Shown here one piece after another: positions 1 to 9,085 of a DNA stretch of 63,213 nt. The stretch is taken from contig NZ_PNFB01000024.1 in NCBI RefSeq assembly GCF_003347015.1, positions 1 to 63,213 of the forward strand. Direction: 5' to 3'. The position numbers and the translations under genes are program-made. Under the pieces are notes generated by a model. The model had not been told where the DNA came from. It saw only the letters and a program-made list of their open reading frames with translations, and searched no databases. Positions within the stretch are counted from its first letter, which is position 1. Every line of letters begins with the position of its first letter. This DNA is from Brachybacterium sp. YJGR34 (GTDB lineage: Bacteria > Actinomycetota > Actinomycetes > Actinomycetales > Dermabacteraceae).

Positions 1-43
1 TGCTGCCCGGGTCCCGAGCGCTGCACGGGGACCCCGGGCAGCA
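1..43. terminator. GC-rich hairpin at the window edge
   Basis: Positions 1-15 (TGCTGCCCGGGTCCC) pair with 28-43 with one bulged base. There is no clear U-tract on either side. It lies beyond the 3' end of the minus-strand gene that stops at 155, so it may end that transcript or one from outside the window. Confidence 0.5.
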
Positions 44-154
44 GTGCCCGGCCGACGGGATGGACCCGACAGGGTTGAGGGGATGGATGGTGCGGGGCCG
101 ACGGCGCGAGGGCCGACGGGAGGGCGCGCCGCGGGATGCGCGGCGCGCCGGCGG

Positions 155-1126
155 TCACTCGGCCGTGGGGGCGGCCTTCGGGGCCGGGCCGAGCTCGGCG
201 AGCAGCTGCGACATCTTGGCGTAGGCCTTGTTGCGGTAGGCGATCAGCTCGGCGCTGGTGGTCTCGTCGTAGTCGCCCAGCAGACCCTTGCCGTTCTTGA
301 CGCCCTTGCGGTCCGCGGCGACGGACTCGGTGAGCAGCTCCGGCGTGGCCAGACGGTCGCCGAAGGCGTCCTCGAAGGTCACGAAGCAGTTCGCGTAGAC
401 GTCCAGGCCGGCCTGGTCGGCGATCGCGAAGGGCCCGAAGAAGCCCAGGCGGAAGCCGAAGGTGGTGCGGACGATGGTGTCCACGTCCTCGGCGGTGGCC
501 ACGCCCTCCTCCACGATCGCGGTGGCCTCCTTGAGCAGCACGTACTGGAGGCGGTTGAGGACCATGCCCGGGGTGTCGGCGACCTGGGCGCCCTGGTTGC
601 CGGAGGCGGCCAGCAGCTCCTTGACGGCGGCGACGGCCTCCGGCGCGGTGGCCTCGCCGGCGACGAGCTCCACGCCCGGGATGAAGGGGGCGGGGTTCGA
701 GAAGTGGACGGTGAGGAACCGCTCGGGGTTCGTCACCGCGCTCTCGAGCTCCTTGACCGGGATGGTCGAGGTGTTGGTGCCGATGATCGCGTCGGGACGG
801 GCGTGCTGGGAGATCGTCCCCAGCACGCCGCGCTTGACGTCGAGCCGCTCGAAGACGGCCTCCTCGATGAAGTCGACGTCCGCGACGGCATCCTCGATGG
901 ACTTGCCGGCGGAGATGTTCTTCGCGACGAGGTCCGCGCTGCCGGGGGCGAACAGGCCCTGCTCCTCGAAGTCGCGCGCCTCCTTCTGCAGGCGCTCGAG
1001 GGAGGCGTTCGCGGTGTCGATGCTGACATCGGCGATGGTCACGTCGAAGCCGGCGATGGCGAGGACCTGGGCGATGCCTCCGCCCATGTATCCGGCGCCG
1101 ACGATGGTCACGGTGGAGATGGTCAT
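155..1126 (-). CDS. 3-hydroxyacyl-CoA dehydrogenase family NAD-dependent dehydrogenase
   Basis: A 323-residue protein of the 3-hydroxyacyl-CoA dehydrogenase family. It has an N-terminal NAD-binding Rossmann fold with the glycine motif GAGYMGGG (residues 10-17), the TNTSTIP segment, the catalytic-His motif HFSNPAP, and a helical C-terminal domain starting near GMVLNRL. The single N- plus C-domain architecture is that of 3-hydroxybutyryl-CoA dehydrogenase and also of L-gulonate 3-dehydrogenase (lambda-crystallin type). No thiolase, CoA ligase or enoyl-CoA hydratase is nearby and all neighbours handle sugar acids. I therefore infer that it may oxidise a free hydroxy or sugar acid rather than an acyl-CoA. 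It stands alone, with a terminator upstream at 1327-1370 and a GntR-type operator at 1241-1252, 115 bp before the start. The fold is certain; the substrate is not. Confidence 0.85.
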   Translation of the reverse strand: MTISTVTIVGAGYMGGGIAQVLAIAGFDVTIADVSIDTANASLERLQKEARDFEEQGLFAPGSADLVAKNISAGKSIEDAVADVDFIEEAVFERLDVKRGVLGTISQHARPDAIIGTNTSTIPVKELESAVTNPERFLTVHFSNPAPFIPGVELVAGEATAPEAVAAVKELLAASGNQGAQVADTPGMVLNRLQYVLLKEATAIVEEGVATAEDVDTIVRTTFGFRLGFFGPFAIADQAGLDVYANCFVTFEDAFGDRLATPELLTESVAADRKGVKNGKGLLGDYDETTSAELIAYRNKAYAKMSQLLAELGPAPKAAPTAE

Positions 1127-1240
1127 GAGGGAACTCCTTCGTCCGAGCGATGCGCCGCCCGCGAGGAGGGCGCCTGTGCCGCGGCCCGTCGAGGTCCCGG
1201 GGACCCGCGGCGAGCTCGTGATGATGCCTTGAGGATAGCG

Positions 1241-1252
1241 ATCCTATTGGAT
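1241..1252. promoter_or_regulatory. ATCCTATTGGAT operator (GntR/FCD-type)
   Basis: ATCCTATTGGAT has complementary ATCC/GGAT arms. It is one of a family of ATCCTATAGGAT-like palindromes in the window and its exact reverse complement recurs at 30539-30550. It lies between a terminator and the start of the dehydrogenase at 155-1126, where a promoter is expected. Confidence 0.6.
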
Positions 1253-1326
1253 ATTGACCAGAGGAGCGGGGTGTCCCCCATCACCCTGCCCTCCCGAGGC
1301 CGCCCCGCGGAAGGGTGCGCCTCGAC

Positions 1327-1370
1327 GCACAGCGCCCCGGCGACCACGAGGGGCCGCCGGGGCGCTGTGC
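1327..1370. terminator. Perfect 16-bp GC hairpin
   Basis: GCACAGCGCCCCGGCG at 1327-1342 is exactly complementary to 1355-1370 with a 12-base loop. It lies just downstream of the stop of the fumarylacetoacetase-like gene (1396) on the minus strand, so it probably ends that operon and separates it from the dehydrogenase at 155-1126. Confidence 0.75.
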
Positions 1371-1395
1371 GGGGGTTCCGCCGAGCCGGTGCAGG

Positions 1396-2247
1396 TCAGC
1401 TGCGCTGGACGAACACCTGCCGCTGCGCACCGAGCCCCTCGATGCCGAGCTCGACGACGTCGCCGTCCGCGAGATACGGGAAGCGCCCGGAGAGGGCCAC
1501 CCCCTGCGGGGTGCCGGTGTTGATGAGGTCACCGGGCGAGAGCACCATGTACTGCGAGAGGTGGTGGACCAGCTGCGCGACGGAGAAGATCATGTCCGCG
1601 GTGGTGGAGTCCTGGCGGGCTTCGCCGTTCACGCTCGACCACAGACGCAGCGCCTGGGGCGCGACCTCGGCGGCCGGCACCAGCGCCGGGCCCACCGGGT
1701 TGAAGTTCTCCGCGCACTTGCCCTTGGACCACTGCCCCCCGGACTCGGCGATCTGGAAGTCCCGCTCGGAGACGTCGTGGCTGGTGACGTAGCCGGCGAT
1801 GACTTCGAGGGCCTCCTGCTCGTCCGCGAGGTACGCGGCGCGCCGGCCGATCACCACGCCCAGCTCGACCTCCCAGTCCACCTTGGTCGCGCGCGGCGGG
1901 ATCGGGACCTCGTCATGGGGCCCCACCACGGTGTTGGGGTGCTTGAAGAACACGATGGGGGTGGCGGGCGGCTCCGCCCCGGACTCCGCGGCGTGGGCGG
2001 CGTAGTTCTGGCCGATGCAGATCACGGCCTCGGGACGGGCGATCGGGGCGCCGATGCGCTCCGCCCCGGCGTCCTCCCAGACGGGCAGCTCGCCGGCGGC
2101 GAGCGCGGCGGCGGCCCGCTCGAGGCCGCCGCCTGCGAGGAAGGCCCCGGTGATGTCGTCCGTCAGGCCGTCGAGGCGATAGGTGGTGCCGTCGCTGACG
2201 AGGGCGGGCCGCTCCTGGCCGATCGGGCCGAGTCGTCGCAGTTCCAT
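1396..2247 (-). CDS. Fumarylacetoacetate hydrolase-family protein, probable 2,4-diketo-3-deoxy sugar acid hydrolase
   Basis: A 283-residue FAH-fold enzyme. A short N-terminal domain is followed by the catalytic domain with the family motifs CIGQNYAAHA, PIVFFKHPNT, the metal-ligand segment KVDWEVELGVVIG and the C-terminal NTGTPQGV. The start has a strong GAAGGAG site. The FAH members nearest in plan act in deoxy-sugar pathways, where 2,4-diketo-3-deoxy-L-rhamnonate or -fuconate is split to pyruvate plus L-lactate. It follows L-rhamnonate dehydratase in the same direction after 112 bp, and an SDR lies divergently, which matches the LRA5/LRA6-type route. Assignment as the last step of that pathway is inference from context. 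An acylpyruvase or ureidoglycolate lyase role is less likely here. Confidence 0.85.
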   Translation of the reverse strand: MELRRLGPIGQERPALVSDGTTYRLDGLTDDITGAFLAGGGLERAAAALAAGELPVWEDAGAERIGAPIARPEAVICIGQNYAAHAAESGAEPPATPIVFFKHPNTVVGPHDEVPIPPRATKVDWEVELGVVIGRRAAYLADEQEALEVIAGYVTSHDVSERDFQIAESGGQWSKGKCAENFNPVGPALVPAAEVAPQALRLWSSVNGEARQDSTTADMIFSVAQLVHHLSQYMVLSPGDLINTGTPQGVALSGRFPYLADGDVVELGIEGLGAQRQVFVQRS

Positions 2248-2359
2248 GGTCTCTCCTTCGAAGGGGGTGCCGGCATCGAGGTGGCCGTCCCACTGTGCCA
2301 GGACCCGGGCGGCGCCCGGGGGCCGGACCGCGGAGCGATACCTCCGATGTCTGCCGGGG

Positions 2360-3544
2360 TCAGTGGGTGTACGGGCGGTGGGTGGGGATCTCGGGGTTGA
2401 ACTCGACGCCGAAGCCCGGTGTGTCCGGTACGCGGATCCTCCCGTTCTCGGGCACCGGCTCGCCGAGGAGCATCGGGGAGAACATCGGGACGATCTCCTC
2501 CGCGCTCGGATGCATCATGAGGAACTCGCTGAACGGGCTGTTCGTGCGGGTGATGACGAAGTGGTACGAGTACACGCTGGACCCGTGCGGGACGACCATC
2601 GTGCCGTGCGCGTCGGCGAGCGCGGAGATCTTCAGCAGCTCGGTGATGCCGCCGCACCAGCCCACGTCGGGCTGGATGATGTCCGCCGCACCCCGCTCGA
2701 GCAGCTGACGGAACCCCCAGCGGGTGGCCTCGTGCTCACCGGTGGTGATGAGCAGATCCGCCGGGGCGTTGCGCCGCAGCTGCTCGTAGCCCCAGTAGTC
2801 GTCGGGGATCAGCGCCTCCTCGAGCCAGCGCAGGCCGTGCTCGTGGGCGCGGTGCGCGAGGCGGGTGGCATAGTCGACGTCCAGCGACATCCAGCAGTCG
2901 TACATGAGCCAGAAGTCCTCGCCCACCCGCTCGCGCATGTCCGCGAGCAGGGCGATGTTCGCCTCCATCCCCTCCTCGCCGTCGGCCGGGCCGTGGTGCA
3001 GCGGCATCTTGCCGCCGATGAACCCCAGCTGCTGCGCGACGTCCGGGCGCGCACCGGTGGCGTACATGGTCAGCTCATCCCGCACCGGCCCGCCCAGCAG
3101 CGCGTACACCGGTTCCTGACGCAGCCGTCCCAGCAGGTCGTAGAGCGCGAGGTCGACGGCGCTGATGGTGTTCAGCACGATGCCGCGCCGCCCGTAGAAC
3201 AGGGTCGAGCGGTACATCTGGTCCCAGATCCGCTCGATGTCGGTGACCTTCGCGCCCTCGAGGAAGCGGGCCAGGTGCTTCTCGACGATCCAGGCGGCCG
3301 GCTCGCCGCCGGTGGACACGGCGAAGCCGACGGTGCCGTCGTCGGCCTCGACCTCCACCATCAGGGTGCCCAGCACGTTGAGCCCGAAGGACTGCCGGGA
3401 GGCGGCGTACTCGGGGTAGATCGACATCGGGGTGGCGATGTGGTCGTCGATCCAGTGGTCGGCGCCCTGGTCGTGGTAGTCGGCGCCGCCGCCGGTCACC
3501 GTGTAGGCCCGGACATGGGCGATGGTGCGCTGATGGGCGCTCAT
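2360..3544 (-). CDS. rhmD: L-rhamnonate dehydratase (enolase superfamily)
   Basis: A 394-residue enolase-superfamily acid-sugar dehydratase. It carries segments characteristic of the RhmD branch: [20 protein letters not shown] near the N terminus, [36 protein letters not shown], the metal-ligand stretches [16 protein letters not shown] and TTGEHEAT, and the catalytic-His segment [12 protein letters not shown]. The C terminus has EPVPENGRI and PGFGVEFN as in the Escherichia coli enzyme. It should dehydrate L-rhamnonate (or a stereochemically related acid such as L-lyxonate or L-mannonate) to the 2-keto-3-deoxy acid. It overlaps the alcohol dehydrogenase by 4 bp, so the two are co-translated. 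No rhamnose dehydrogenase or lactonase is adjacent, so the acid itself may be the imported substrate. Confidence 0.92.
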   Translation of the reverse strand: MSAHQRTIAHVRAYTVTGGGADYHDQGADHWIDDHIATPMSIYPEYAASRQSFGLNVLGTLMVEVEADDGTVGFAVSTGGEPAAWIVEKHLARFLEGAKVTDIERIWDQMYRSTLFYGRRGIVLNTISAVDLALYDLLGRLRQEPVYALLGGPVRDELTMYATGARPDVAQQLGFIGGKMPLHHGPADGEEGMEANIALLADMRERVGEDFWLMYDCWMSLDVDYATRLAHRAHEHGLRWLEEALIPDDYWGYEQLRRNAPADLLITTGEHEATRWGFRQLLERGAADIIQPDVGWCGGITELLKISALADAHGTMVVPHGSSVYSYHFVITRTNSPFSEFLMMHPSAEEIVPMFSPMLLGEPVPENGRIRVPDTPGFGVEFNPEIPTHRPYTH

Positions 3545-4587
3545 GCCGCCGCCCCCTGCTCGTCGAAGCGCACCAGGATCTTCCCGGCCGGCCCCTCCCC
3601 CGCGGCGAGCGCGGCGAAGGACTCCTGCGCCCGCTCGGGCGGGACGATGTCGCTGACCAGCGGCATGACCTGCCCGGGGTGGGCGGAGACCCAGGCGGCC
3701 GCATCGCGGAAGTCCTCGGCGGAGTAGGTGAAGGAGCCCAGCACCGCCCGCTCCTCGGTGCTGATCGCGAAGGCCGGCAGCTCGACCCTCGGGCTGCCCA
3801 TCCCCACCAGGACCACCGTCCCGCCGAGCGCCGTCGAGGCCAGGGCGCCCTCGAGGGTGGCGCTGAGGCCGACGGCGTCGATCGCGAGGTCCGCCGGGGC
3901 GCCGAGGACCGCCCGGACCTGCTCGGCGAGGGGACCGTCCTCGGGGCCGACGGCGCGCGCGCCCAGCGCGGCGACCAGCTCGCGGCGGGCGGCGGAGGGC
4001 TCGGAGAGGACGATGTCGGTGACCCCGGCGCTGCGCAGGGCGAGCACGACGCTCTGCCCGATCGGCCCGCCGCCGACCACCAGGGCGCGCTGCCCGGCCC
4101 GCGCCCCGCCGACGCGGACGGCGTGCAGGGCCACGGCGAGAGGCTCGATGAGCGCACCGAGATGCAGGGGCATCGCCGCGCCCAGCAGCACCACGTTGCG
4201 GGCCGGGACCAGCAGGTGCTCCGCGAAGGAGGCCTGGTATCCGGCGGCCACGCCGATGACGGTCTTGTCCGGGCAGTGCTGCTCGCGGCCGCGATAGCGC
4301 TGGGCCTGCTCCTCGGGCACGATCACCGGGTTGAAGGTCGCCGGGGCGCCGACGGGCAGGGCGGACCCGTCCACCCCCTCGCCCAGCGCGGCGATGGTCC
4401 CGGAGGATTCGTGGCCCATGACCTGCCCGGGGACGCGGCGGCCGTTCTCGCCCGTGTACCCGTGGACGTCGGAGCCGCAGATGCCGGTGGCGGCGACGCG
4501 CAGGAGGACCTCGCCGGGGCCCGGCTCGGGCCGAGGGCGCTCCACGAGGTCGAGGCGGTGGTAGTCGGCCAGGACGAGTGCACGCAC
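3541..4587 (-). CDS. Zinc-binding alcohol/polyol dehydrogenase
   Basis: A 348-residue medium-chain dehydrogenase of the sorbitol/threonine dehydrogenase type. The catalytic zinc region shows [10 protein letters not shown] and GHESSG; the nucleotide domain shows [13 protein letters not shown]. The start chosen is the GTG at 4587, 5 bases after GAAGGAG, giving [10 protein letters not shown]; an upstream in-frame ATG at 4635 would run into the divergent promoter. The usual four-cysteine structural-zinc lobe is reduced to a single Cys (REQHCPDK), so the structural zinc site is probably absent. It is translationally coupled to rhmD and probably oxidises a hydroxyl of the 2-keto-3-deoxy acid or of the precursor sugar. 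The exact substrate is unknown. Confidence 0.88.
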   Translation of the reverse strand: MRALVLADYHRLDLVERPRPEPGPGEVLLRVAATGICGSDVHGYTGENGRRVPGQVMGHESSGTIAALGEGVDGSALPVGAPATFNPVIVPEEQAQRYRGREQHCPDKTVIGVAAGYQASFAEHLLVPARNVVLLGAAMPLHLGALIEPLAVALHAVRVGGARAGQRALVVGGGPIGQSVVLALRSAGVTDIVLSEPSAARRELVAALGARAVGPEDGPLAEQVRAVLGAPADLAIDAVGLSATLEGALASTALGGTVVLVGMGSPRVELPAFAISTEERAVLGSFTYSAEDFRDAAAWVSAHPGQVMPLVSDIVPPERAQESFAALAAGEGPAGKILVRFDEQGAAA

Positions 4588-4674
4588 GGGTGCTCCTTCA
4601 CAGTGGGACGGATCGTGGGACATCGGATGATTCACCTATCCTGGGGCGGCCATCACTCGACGAGGAGGATCCCC

Positions 4675-5436
4675 ATGACCGTCACCCAGGAAGCGGAGTT
4701 CGCGGGACTGCGCGCGCTCGTCACCGGCGGAGGCGCCGGCATCGGCGCCGCGACGATCCGGGCGCTGCATGCGCGCGGCGCACGCACCGCGGCCCTGGAC
4801 CTCGACCCGACCGGCGCCCCCGAGGGCGCGCTGCAGATCCGGGTCGACGTCACCGACACCGCCGCCGTGACCGCCGCGGTCGATCGCGCCGCCGACGAGC
4901 TCGGCGGGCTGGACATCGTCATCAACAACGCCGGGATCGGCGCCCAGGGCCAGGTCGACGCCAACGACGACGCCGAGTGGGCGCGGGTGCTGGACGTGAA
5001 CGTGGTCTCGGTGGCTCGCGTGACCCGCGCGGCGCTGCCCCATCTGCGGCGCTCGGAGCACGCCGTGGTGGTCAACACCGCCTCGATCGCCTCCATGCTG
5101 GGCCTGCCCGAGCGGGTGCTGTACTCGGCCTCGAAGGGGGCGGTGCAGTCGATGACGCTGGCCATGGCCGCGGACTTCGTCCCCGAGGGGATCCGCGTCA
5201 ACGCCGTCGTGCCCGGCACCGCCAACACCCCGTGGGTGGGGCGGCTGCTGGAGAAGGCCGAGGATCCCGAGGCGGAGCGCCGGGCGCTGAACGCCCGCCA
5301 GCCCCACGGCCGGCTGGTCGAGCCCGAGGAGGTCGCCGAGGCGCACTGCTACCTCGCCTCCCCCCGCAACGGCTCCACCACGGGTGTGCTGCTGCCGATC
5401 GACGGCGGGATGACCACGCTGCGCGTGCGCTCCTGA
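4675..5436 (+). CDS. SDR-family oxidoreductase, candidate 2-keto-3-deoxy-sugar-acid dehydrogenase
   Basis: A 253-residue classical short-chain dehydrogenase. It has the standard cofactor motif TGGGAGIG, the NNAGIG motif, the serine before the active site in NTASIAS, and the catalytic YSASK. The ATG at 4675 follows GAGGAGG at proper spacing. It is divergent from the adh-rhmD-FAH operon with only 87 bp between starts, so the two probably share control. In the LRA-type rhamnose pathway an SDR (LRA5) oxidises 2-keto-3-deoxy-L-rhamnonate at C4 to the substrate of the FAH hydrolase, and this gene is the best local candidate. That role is inferred from neighbours; the alcohol dehydrogenase at 3541-4587 is the alternative. 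Confidence 0.87.
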   Translation: MTVTQEAEFAGLRALVTGGGAGIGAATIRALHARGARTAALDLDPTGAPEGALQIRVDVTDTAAVTAAVDRAADELGGLDIVINNAGIGAQGQVDANDDAEWARVLDVNVVSVARVTRAALPHLRRSEHAVVVNTASIASMLGLPERVLYSASKGAVQSMTLAMAADFVPEGIRVNAVVPGTANTPWVGRLLEKAEDPEAERRALNARQPHGRLVEPEEVAEAHCYLASPRNGSTTGVLLPIDGGMTTLRVRS

Positions 5437-5461
5437 GCGCGTGGGGCCCGGACGGGCCCTC

Positions 5462-5489
5462 CGCCCCCGGGGACCGGCCTCCGGGGGCG
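5462..5489. terminator. Bidirectional terminator hairpin
   Basis: CGCCCCCGG at 5462-5470 pairs exactly with 5481-5489. It lies between the stop of the plus-strand SDR (5436) and the stop of the minus-strand tctA gene (5499), which suits a shared terminator. Confidence 0.65.
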
Positions 5490-5498
5490 TCGCGGCGC

Positions 5499-7112
5499 TC
5501 ACGGGAGCGGGCCGGGAGCGTCCGGCCCGTCCGCGGCCCCGGGGCCGCCCGCCCCGGCGGCCCGCAGCTCGGCGGCCCGCGCCGAGCGCCGCCCCAGCCA
5601 GCCCGTCAGCGGGGCCGAGGCGATCGCCAGCACCACCAGCACGATGAGCACCGCGCTGATCGGCCGGGTGAAGAACTGGGTGAGATCCCAGTTGGTCTTG
5701 ATCACCGACTGCATGAAGTTCCGCTCCACGATCGGCCCCAGGACGATGCCGAGCACCACCGGCGCGAGCGGGATGCCGCCCTTCTCGAAGAGGTAGCCGA
5801 GGATCCCGAAGGCGACCATGAGGCCCACCTCGAGGTAGCCGTTGTTGATGGCGAAGGCGCCGCAGATCGAGATCGCCACGATCAGGCCCATGAGCACCGA
5901 GCGCGGGATCCGCAGCACGAAGCCCGAGGCCCTGATCAGCAGGAAGCCCAGCGGCAGCAGCAGCAGGTTCGCCACGATGAACAGCAGGTAGAGCGCGTAC
6001 AGCGTGTCCGTCTGGTAGAGGAAGAGATCCGGTCCGGGCGTGATGCCCTTGACCAGCAGCACGCCGATGAGGATCGCGGTGATCGTGTCCCCGGGGATGC
6101 CGAAGGCGAGCGTGGGCACGTACGCGGAGGCGATGCCCGCGTTGTTCGCGCTGGCGGCGCCGGAGATCGCCTCCACCCGCCGATCGTCCTCGGCGTCGCG
6201 GGCCTCCTCGGCGCCCTCGGCCCCCGTGCTCGCTCCCCCCGGCCGGATCCGGCTGGTGGCGCGGGTGACGGCGTACGCGATCCAGGCCGCGATGTCCGCC
6301 CCGGCGCCGGGCAGCGCGCCGACCACGCCGCCGATGCCGGAGCCGGTGGCGATCCTGCCCCTGTTCCGCCAGACGGCGCGGAAGGTGGGGCGGATCGCGC
6401 CGGCCCCGTCGACCCTCGGGATCGGCATCGACTCGCCCTTGCGGGCGGTGACCGCGCGCAGCACCTCCGAGAGGCCGAACAGGCCGATCATCGCCGCGAT
6501 GAAGTCGACGCCCCGGTACAGCTGCTCCTCCCCGAAGGTGAAGCGGGGGTGCCCCAGGGTGACGTCGAGGCCCACGGTGGAGATCAGGAGCCCCGCCATG
6601 AGCGCGATGCCGCCCTTGAGCTGCGAGCCCCGGGAGACGATGACCGCGGCGGTCAGCCCCAGCACGGCCACCCAGAAGTACTCGTAGCTGGTGAAGCGCA
6701 GCGCGAACTCGCCCAGGACCGGGGAGACGAAGATGAGCACCACGGAGCCGACGAGGCCGCCGATCACCGAGGCCACGAGGGAGACCCCGAGGCCCAGCGC
6801 GCCCTTGCCACGGCGGGTGAGCGCGAAGGCGTCCTCGGTGTAGGCCGCACTCGAGGGGGTGCCGGGGATGCGCAGCAGGGCGCTGGGGATGTCCCCGGCG
6901 AAGATCGTCATCGCCGACATGGTGATGATCGCCGCGATCGCCGGCACCGGCTCGAGGAAGAAGGTGAAGGGCACCAGCAGAGCGGCGGCGAGGGTCGCCG
7001 TCATCCCCGGCAGCGAGCCGATGACCAGGCCGAACACCCCGGCCAGGAGCACCACGAGGATCGTGGTGGGATCGGCGACGAGCGTGAGGGCTCCCTGGAA
7101 GTTCTCGATCAT
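5499..7112 (-). CDS. tctA: Tripartite tricarboxylate transporter large permease TctA
   Basis: A 537-residue polytopic membrane protein of the TctA family. It has the N-terminal MIENFQGAL start typical of the family, the duplicated loop motifs GSLPGMTATLAAALL and GALPGAGADIAAW, the RIPGTPSSAAYTEDAF segment, and GIPGDTITAILIG in the second half. TctA is the 12-TM-type channel subunit that, with TctB and the lipoprotein TctC, imports carboxylates by secondary transport. A hydrophilic insert of about 30 residues (SRIRPGGASTGAEG... DRRVEA) sits mid-protein. One base separates it from tctB, so it is the last gene of a tctCBA operon. The substrate is probably a sugar acid or dicarboxylate; the adjacent rhmD cluster makes L-rhamnonate-like acids a reasonable guess. 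Confidence 0.93.
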   Translation of the reverse strand: MIENFQGALTLVADPTTILVVLLAGVFGLVIGSLPGMTATLAAALLVPFTFFLEPVPAIAAIITMSAMTIFAGDIPSALLRIPGTPSSAAYTEDAFALTRRGKGALGLGVSLVASVIGGLVGSVVLIFVSPVLGEFALRFTSYEYFWVAVLGLTAAVIVSRGSQLKGGIALMAGLLISTVGLDVTLGHPRFTFGEEQLYRGVDFIAAMIGLFGLSEVLRAVTARKGESMPIPRVDGAGAIRPTFRAVWRNRGRIATGSGIGGVVGALPGAGADIAAWIAYAVTRATSRIRPGGASTGAEGAEEARDAEDDRRVEAISGAASANNAGIASAYVPTLAFGIPGDTITAILIGVLLVKGITPGPDLFLYQTDTLYALYLLFIVANLLLLPLGFLLIRASGFVLRIPRSVLMGLIVAISICGAFAINNGYLEVGLMVAFGILGYLFEKGGIPLAPVVLGIVLGPIVERNFMQSVIKTNWDLTQFFTRPISAVLIVLVVLAIASAPLTGWLGRRSARAAELRAAGAGGPGAADGPDAPGPLP

Positions 7113-7113
7113 G

Positions 7114-7725
7114 TCAGAACCCCCGCAGGATGCCGTCGGGAAGCTGGACCATCAGGACCTGCTCGAACATGGCCCACAGGGCGAGCGAGGTCGCCGCGCC
7201 GGTCAGGACGGCCACCCACCACCGCGCGCGCAGCGACCACACGATCGCGGTGACCAGGAGCGCCATGGTGAGCGGGAAGCCGAGGATCTCGGCGAACAGC
7301 ACGAAGAAGACGATGCCGCCCATGAGGATCGCGCCGTTGACCCAGCGCCGAGGGCCGTCGGAGCCGACGTCGGTGTCGATCACCGAGGAGATCACCGCGG
7401 GCTCCGGGGCGGCGCCCTCGGCCGGGGCGGCCGCGTCGGCGGCCGGGACGGACTCCTCGCCGGCGTGGGCCGCGGCCAGCGCGTCACGATGCCGTCGCTC
7501 GCGACGGGCGGCGAGCACGCTGGTCAGGGCCAGCAGCGCACCGAACAGGACCAGCAGGCCGCCGATCATCATGGGGAACAGACCCGGCCCCGGGATGCCC
7601 TCGCGGATGAAGGGCATCGAGGCGCCGTAGGGGATCACGACCGCGCCGACCGCCACGGTGACGGCGCCGATCACGAGGTTCCCGCGCAGCGCTCCCGCCG
7701 CGCTCGAGGTGTCCTGGGCGGTCAC
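7114..7725 (-). CDS. tctB: Tripartite tricarboxylate transporter small permease TctB
   Basis: A 203-residue small permease with four predicted membrane segments, an Ala/Glu-rich cytoplasmic linker of about 60 residues between segments 2 and 3, and the family pattern GPGLFPMMIGGLL. The GTG start at 7725 overlaps the tctC stop (GTGA), which fixes the start and shows coupling. The C terminus PDGILRGF resembles other TctB ends. It partners TctA and TctC. Confidence 0.9.
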   Translation of the reverse strand: MTAQDTSSAAGALRGNLVIGAVTVAVGAVVIPYGASMPFIREGIPGPGLFPMMIGGLLVLFGALLALTSVLAARRERRHRDALAAAHAGEESVPAADAAAPAEGAAPEPAVISSVIDTDVGSDGPRRWVNGAILMGGIVFFVLFAEILGFPLTMALLVTAIVWSLRARWWVAVLTGAATSLALWAMFEQVLMVQLPDGILRGF

Positions 7726-8777
7726 TCCGCGAGCCCTGCTTCCTCCATGACCTCGCCCTTGGCCGCGTCGTCCTCGCGCATGAGGGTCTGGAAGTCCTCG
7801 GCGCCGGCGTACTTCACGCCCAGGCCGGAGTCGGTCATGAACTGGTTGTACTCCTCCGACTCCGCGATGAGGCCCAGGTGGCACTCGAGCTCCTCGACGA
7901 CGGTCGGGTCCATCTCGAGCGGCCCGGCGATGCCGCGCCACACGGTCATCGAGTAGTCGGAGCCGGTCTGCTCCTGGAGTGTCTCGACGTCGGGGAAGGC
8001 GGGATCGCGCTCGGTGCCCATGACGGCCAGCGCCTTCGCCCGCTCGGAGTCGAGCATCGTCTTGGACTCGCCCAGGGCGTTGGTGGTCATGTCGACGCCG
8101 CCGGCCACGAGCTCCTGCAGGGCCGGTGCGGCGCCCTCGGAGGGCACGAAGTTCACGGCGTCCACGGGGATGTCGTTGTCGATGAGCATGCCCAGCAGGG
8201 CCAGGTGCCAGATGCCGCCCTGCCCGGTGCCGGAGGCGGTGACCTCGCCCGGGTTCTCCTCGATGTGGGTCAGCAGCTCCTCGGCGTTCTCCCACTCGGC
8301 GTCGGCGGCGACGGTGATGCCGGCGCCGTCCTCGTTCATCTGCGAGATGGCGGTGAGGTCCTCGCCGCTGATGTCGGTCAGGCCCTGGTGGTGCATCATC
8401 CCGATCTCGACCGTGACCAGGCCGACGGTCTGTCCGTCGGGGGCGGCGTCGACCATCGCCTGATGGCCGACCACCCCGGAGCCGCCGGTGCGGTTGACGA
8501 CGTTGATGCTGGTGCCGATCTGGCCGGAGAGCTGGTCGCCGATGAGGCGGGCCACGCCGTCGGTGCCGCCGCCCGCGGCCCAGGGGACGATCAGCTCGAT
8601 GGGACCGCTGGGGTACTCGGTGTTGATGTCGTTGCAGGCCTGGACGGCATCGTCGTCGACGGACTCCGCGGACCCTCCGCCACCGGAGCATCCGGCGGCG
8701 ACCAGGGCGAGCGCGGCGGTGCCGGCGAGCCCCCGGAGGAGGGAACGGGTACGGGCGGGACGGGCGGTTCGCGTCAT
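7722..8777 (-). CDS. tctC: Tripartite tricarboxylate transporter substrate-binding lipoprotein TctC
   Basis: A 351-residue extracytoplasmic binding protein. The N terminus has an Arg-rich start, a hydrophobic stretch and a lipobox LVAAGC followed by a Gly/Ser linker, so it is a membrane-anchored lipoprotein. The Bug/TctC family signature is present: PIELIVPWAAGGGTDGVARL, VVNRTGGSGVVGH and GGVDMTTNA. The ATG at 8777 is preferred over an upstream in-frame start because the signal peptide then starts correctly (MTRTARPARTRSLL). It is the first gene of tctCBA and is divergent from a LysR regulator. The bound ligand cannot be read from sequence. Confidence 0.92.
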   Translation of the reverse strand: MTRTARPARTRSLLRGLAGTAALALVAAGCSGGGGSAESVDDDAVQACNDINTEYPSGPIELIVPWAAGGGTDGVARLIGDQLSGQIGTSINVVNRTGGSGVVGHQAMVDAAPDGQTVGLVTVEIGMMHHQGLTDISGEDLTAISQMNEDGAGITVAADAEWENAEELLTHIEENPGEVTASGTGQGGIWHLALLGMLIDNDIPVDAVNFVPSEGAAPALQELVAGGVDMTTNALGESKTMLDSERAKALAVMGTERDPAFPDVETLQEQTGSDYSMTVWRGIAGPLEMDPTVVEELECHLGLIAESEEYNQFMTDSGLGVKYAGAEDFQTLMREDDAAKGEVMEEAGLAE

Positions 8778-9085
8778 GGCTGACTCCACTTCATCGTGAG
8801 GGTCGGGAGGAGGTGCGCCTCGCTGCGCACGGGCCGCCCGCACGGCGATGTGCGGACCGGGGTGCCGAGGACCGGAGCGGTCGGCATCGAGGTGCTCAGC
8901 ACGCTAGCAACGGCGCGGCGCGGCATCGAGGAGGGATCGATCCGGGATCCGGAAATCCTATATGCGATATTGGTAAGGTGGGTCACATCGGCGCATGACC
9001 TGCGCCGCCGCCGTCGACCGGACCCCCGTCGACACCGGATCGTGACCCCACCCGACCCGGCCCGCCGACCCCGAGGAGGACGCCC
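8778..9085. promoter_or_regulatory. Divergent tctC / lysR control region
   Basis: A 308-bp gene-free region between divergent starts. It contains a 17-bp imperfect inverted repeat at 8957-8973 (CCTATAT-GCG-ATATTGG) in an AT-rich island, unlike the surrounding DNA. This is the best candidate for the LysR box and the paired promoters. The left half, ATCCTAT at 8955-8961, also matches half of the GntR-type ATCCTATAGGAT operator found elsewhere in the window. Nothing else is recognisable. Confidence 0.55.

Noticed and set aside
44..1792. Long plus-strand open frame opposite the dehydrogenase
   Set aside because: Arg/Gly/Ala-rich shadow of the minus-strand genes at 155 and 1396; no recognisable domain or ribosome site.
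4621..4660. Another ATCCTATAGGAT site in the adh/SDR divergent region
   Set aside because: Only short matches such as CCTATCC are present, with no symmetry.
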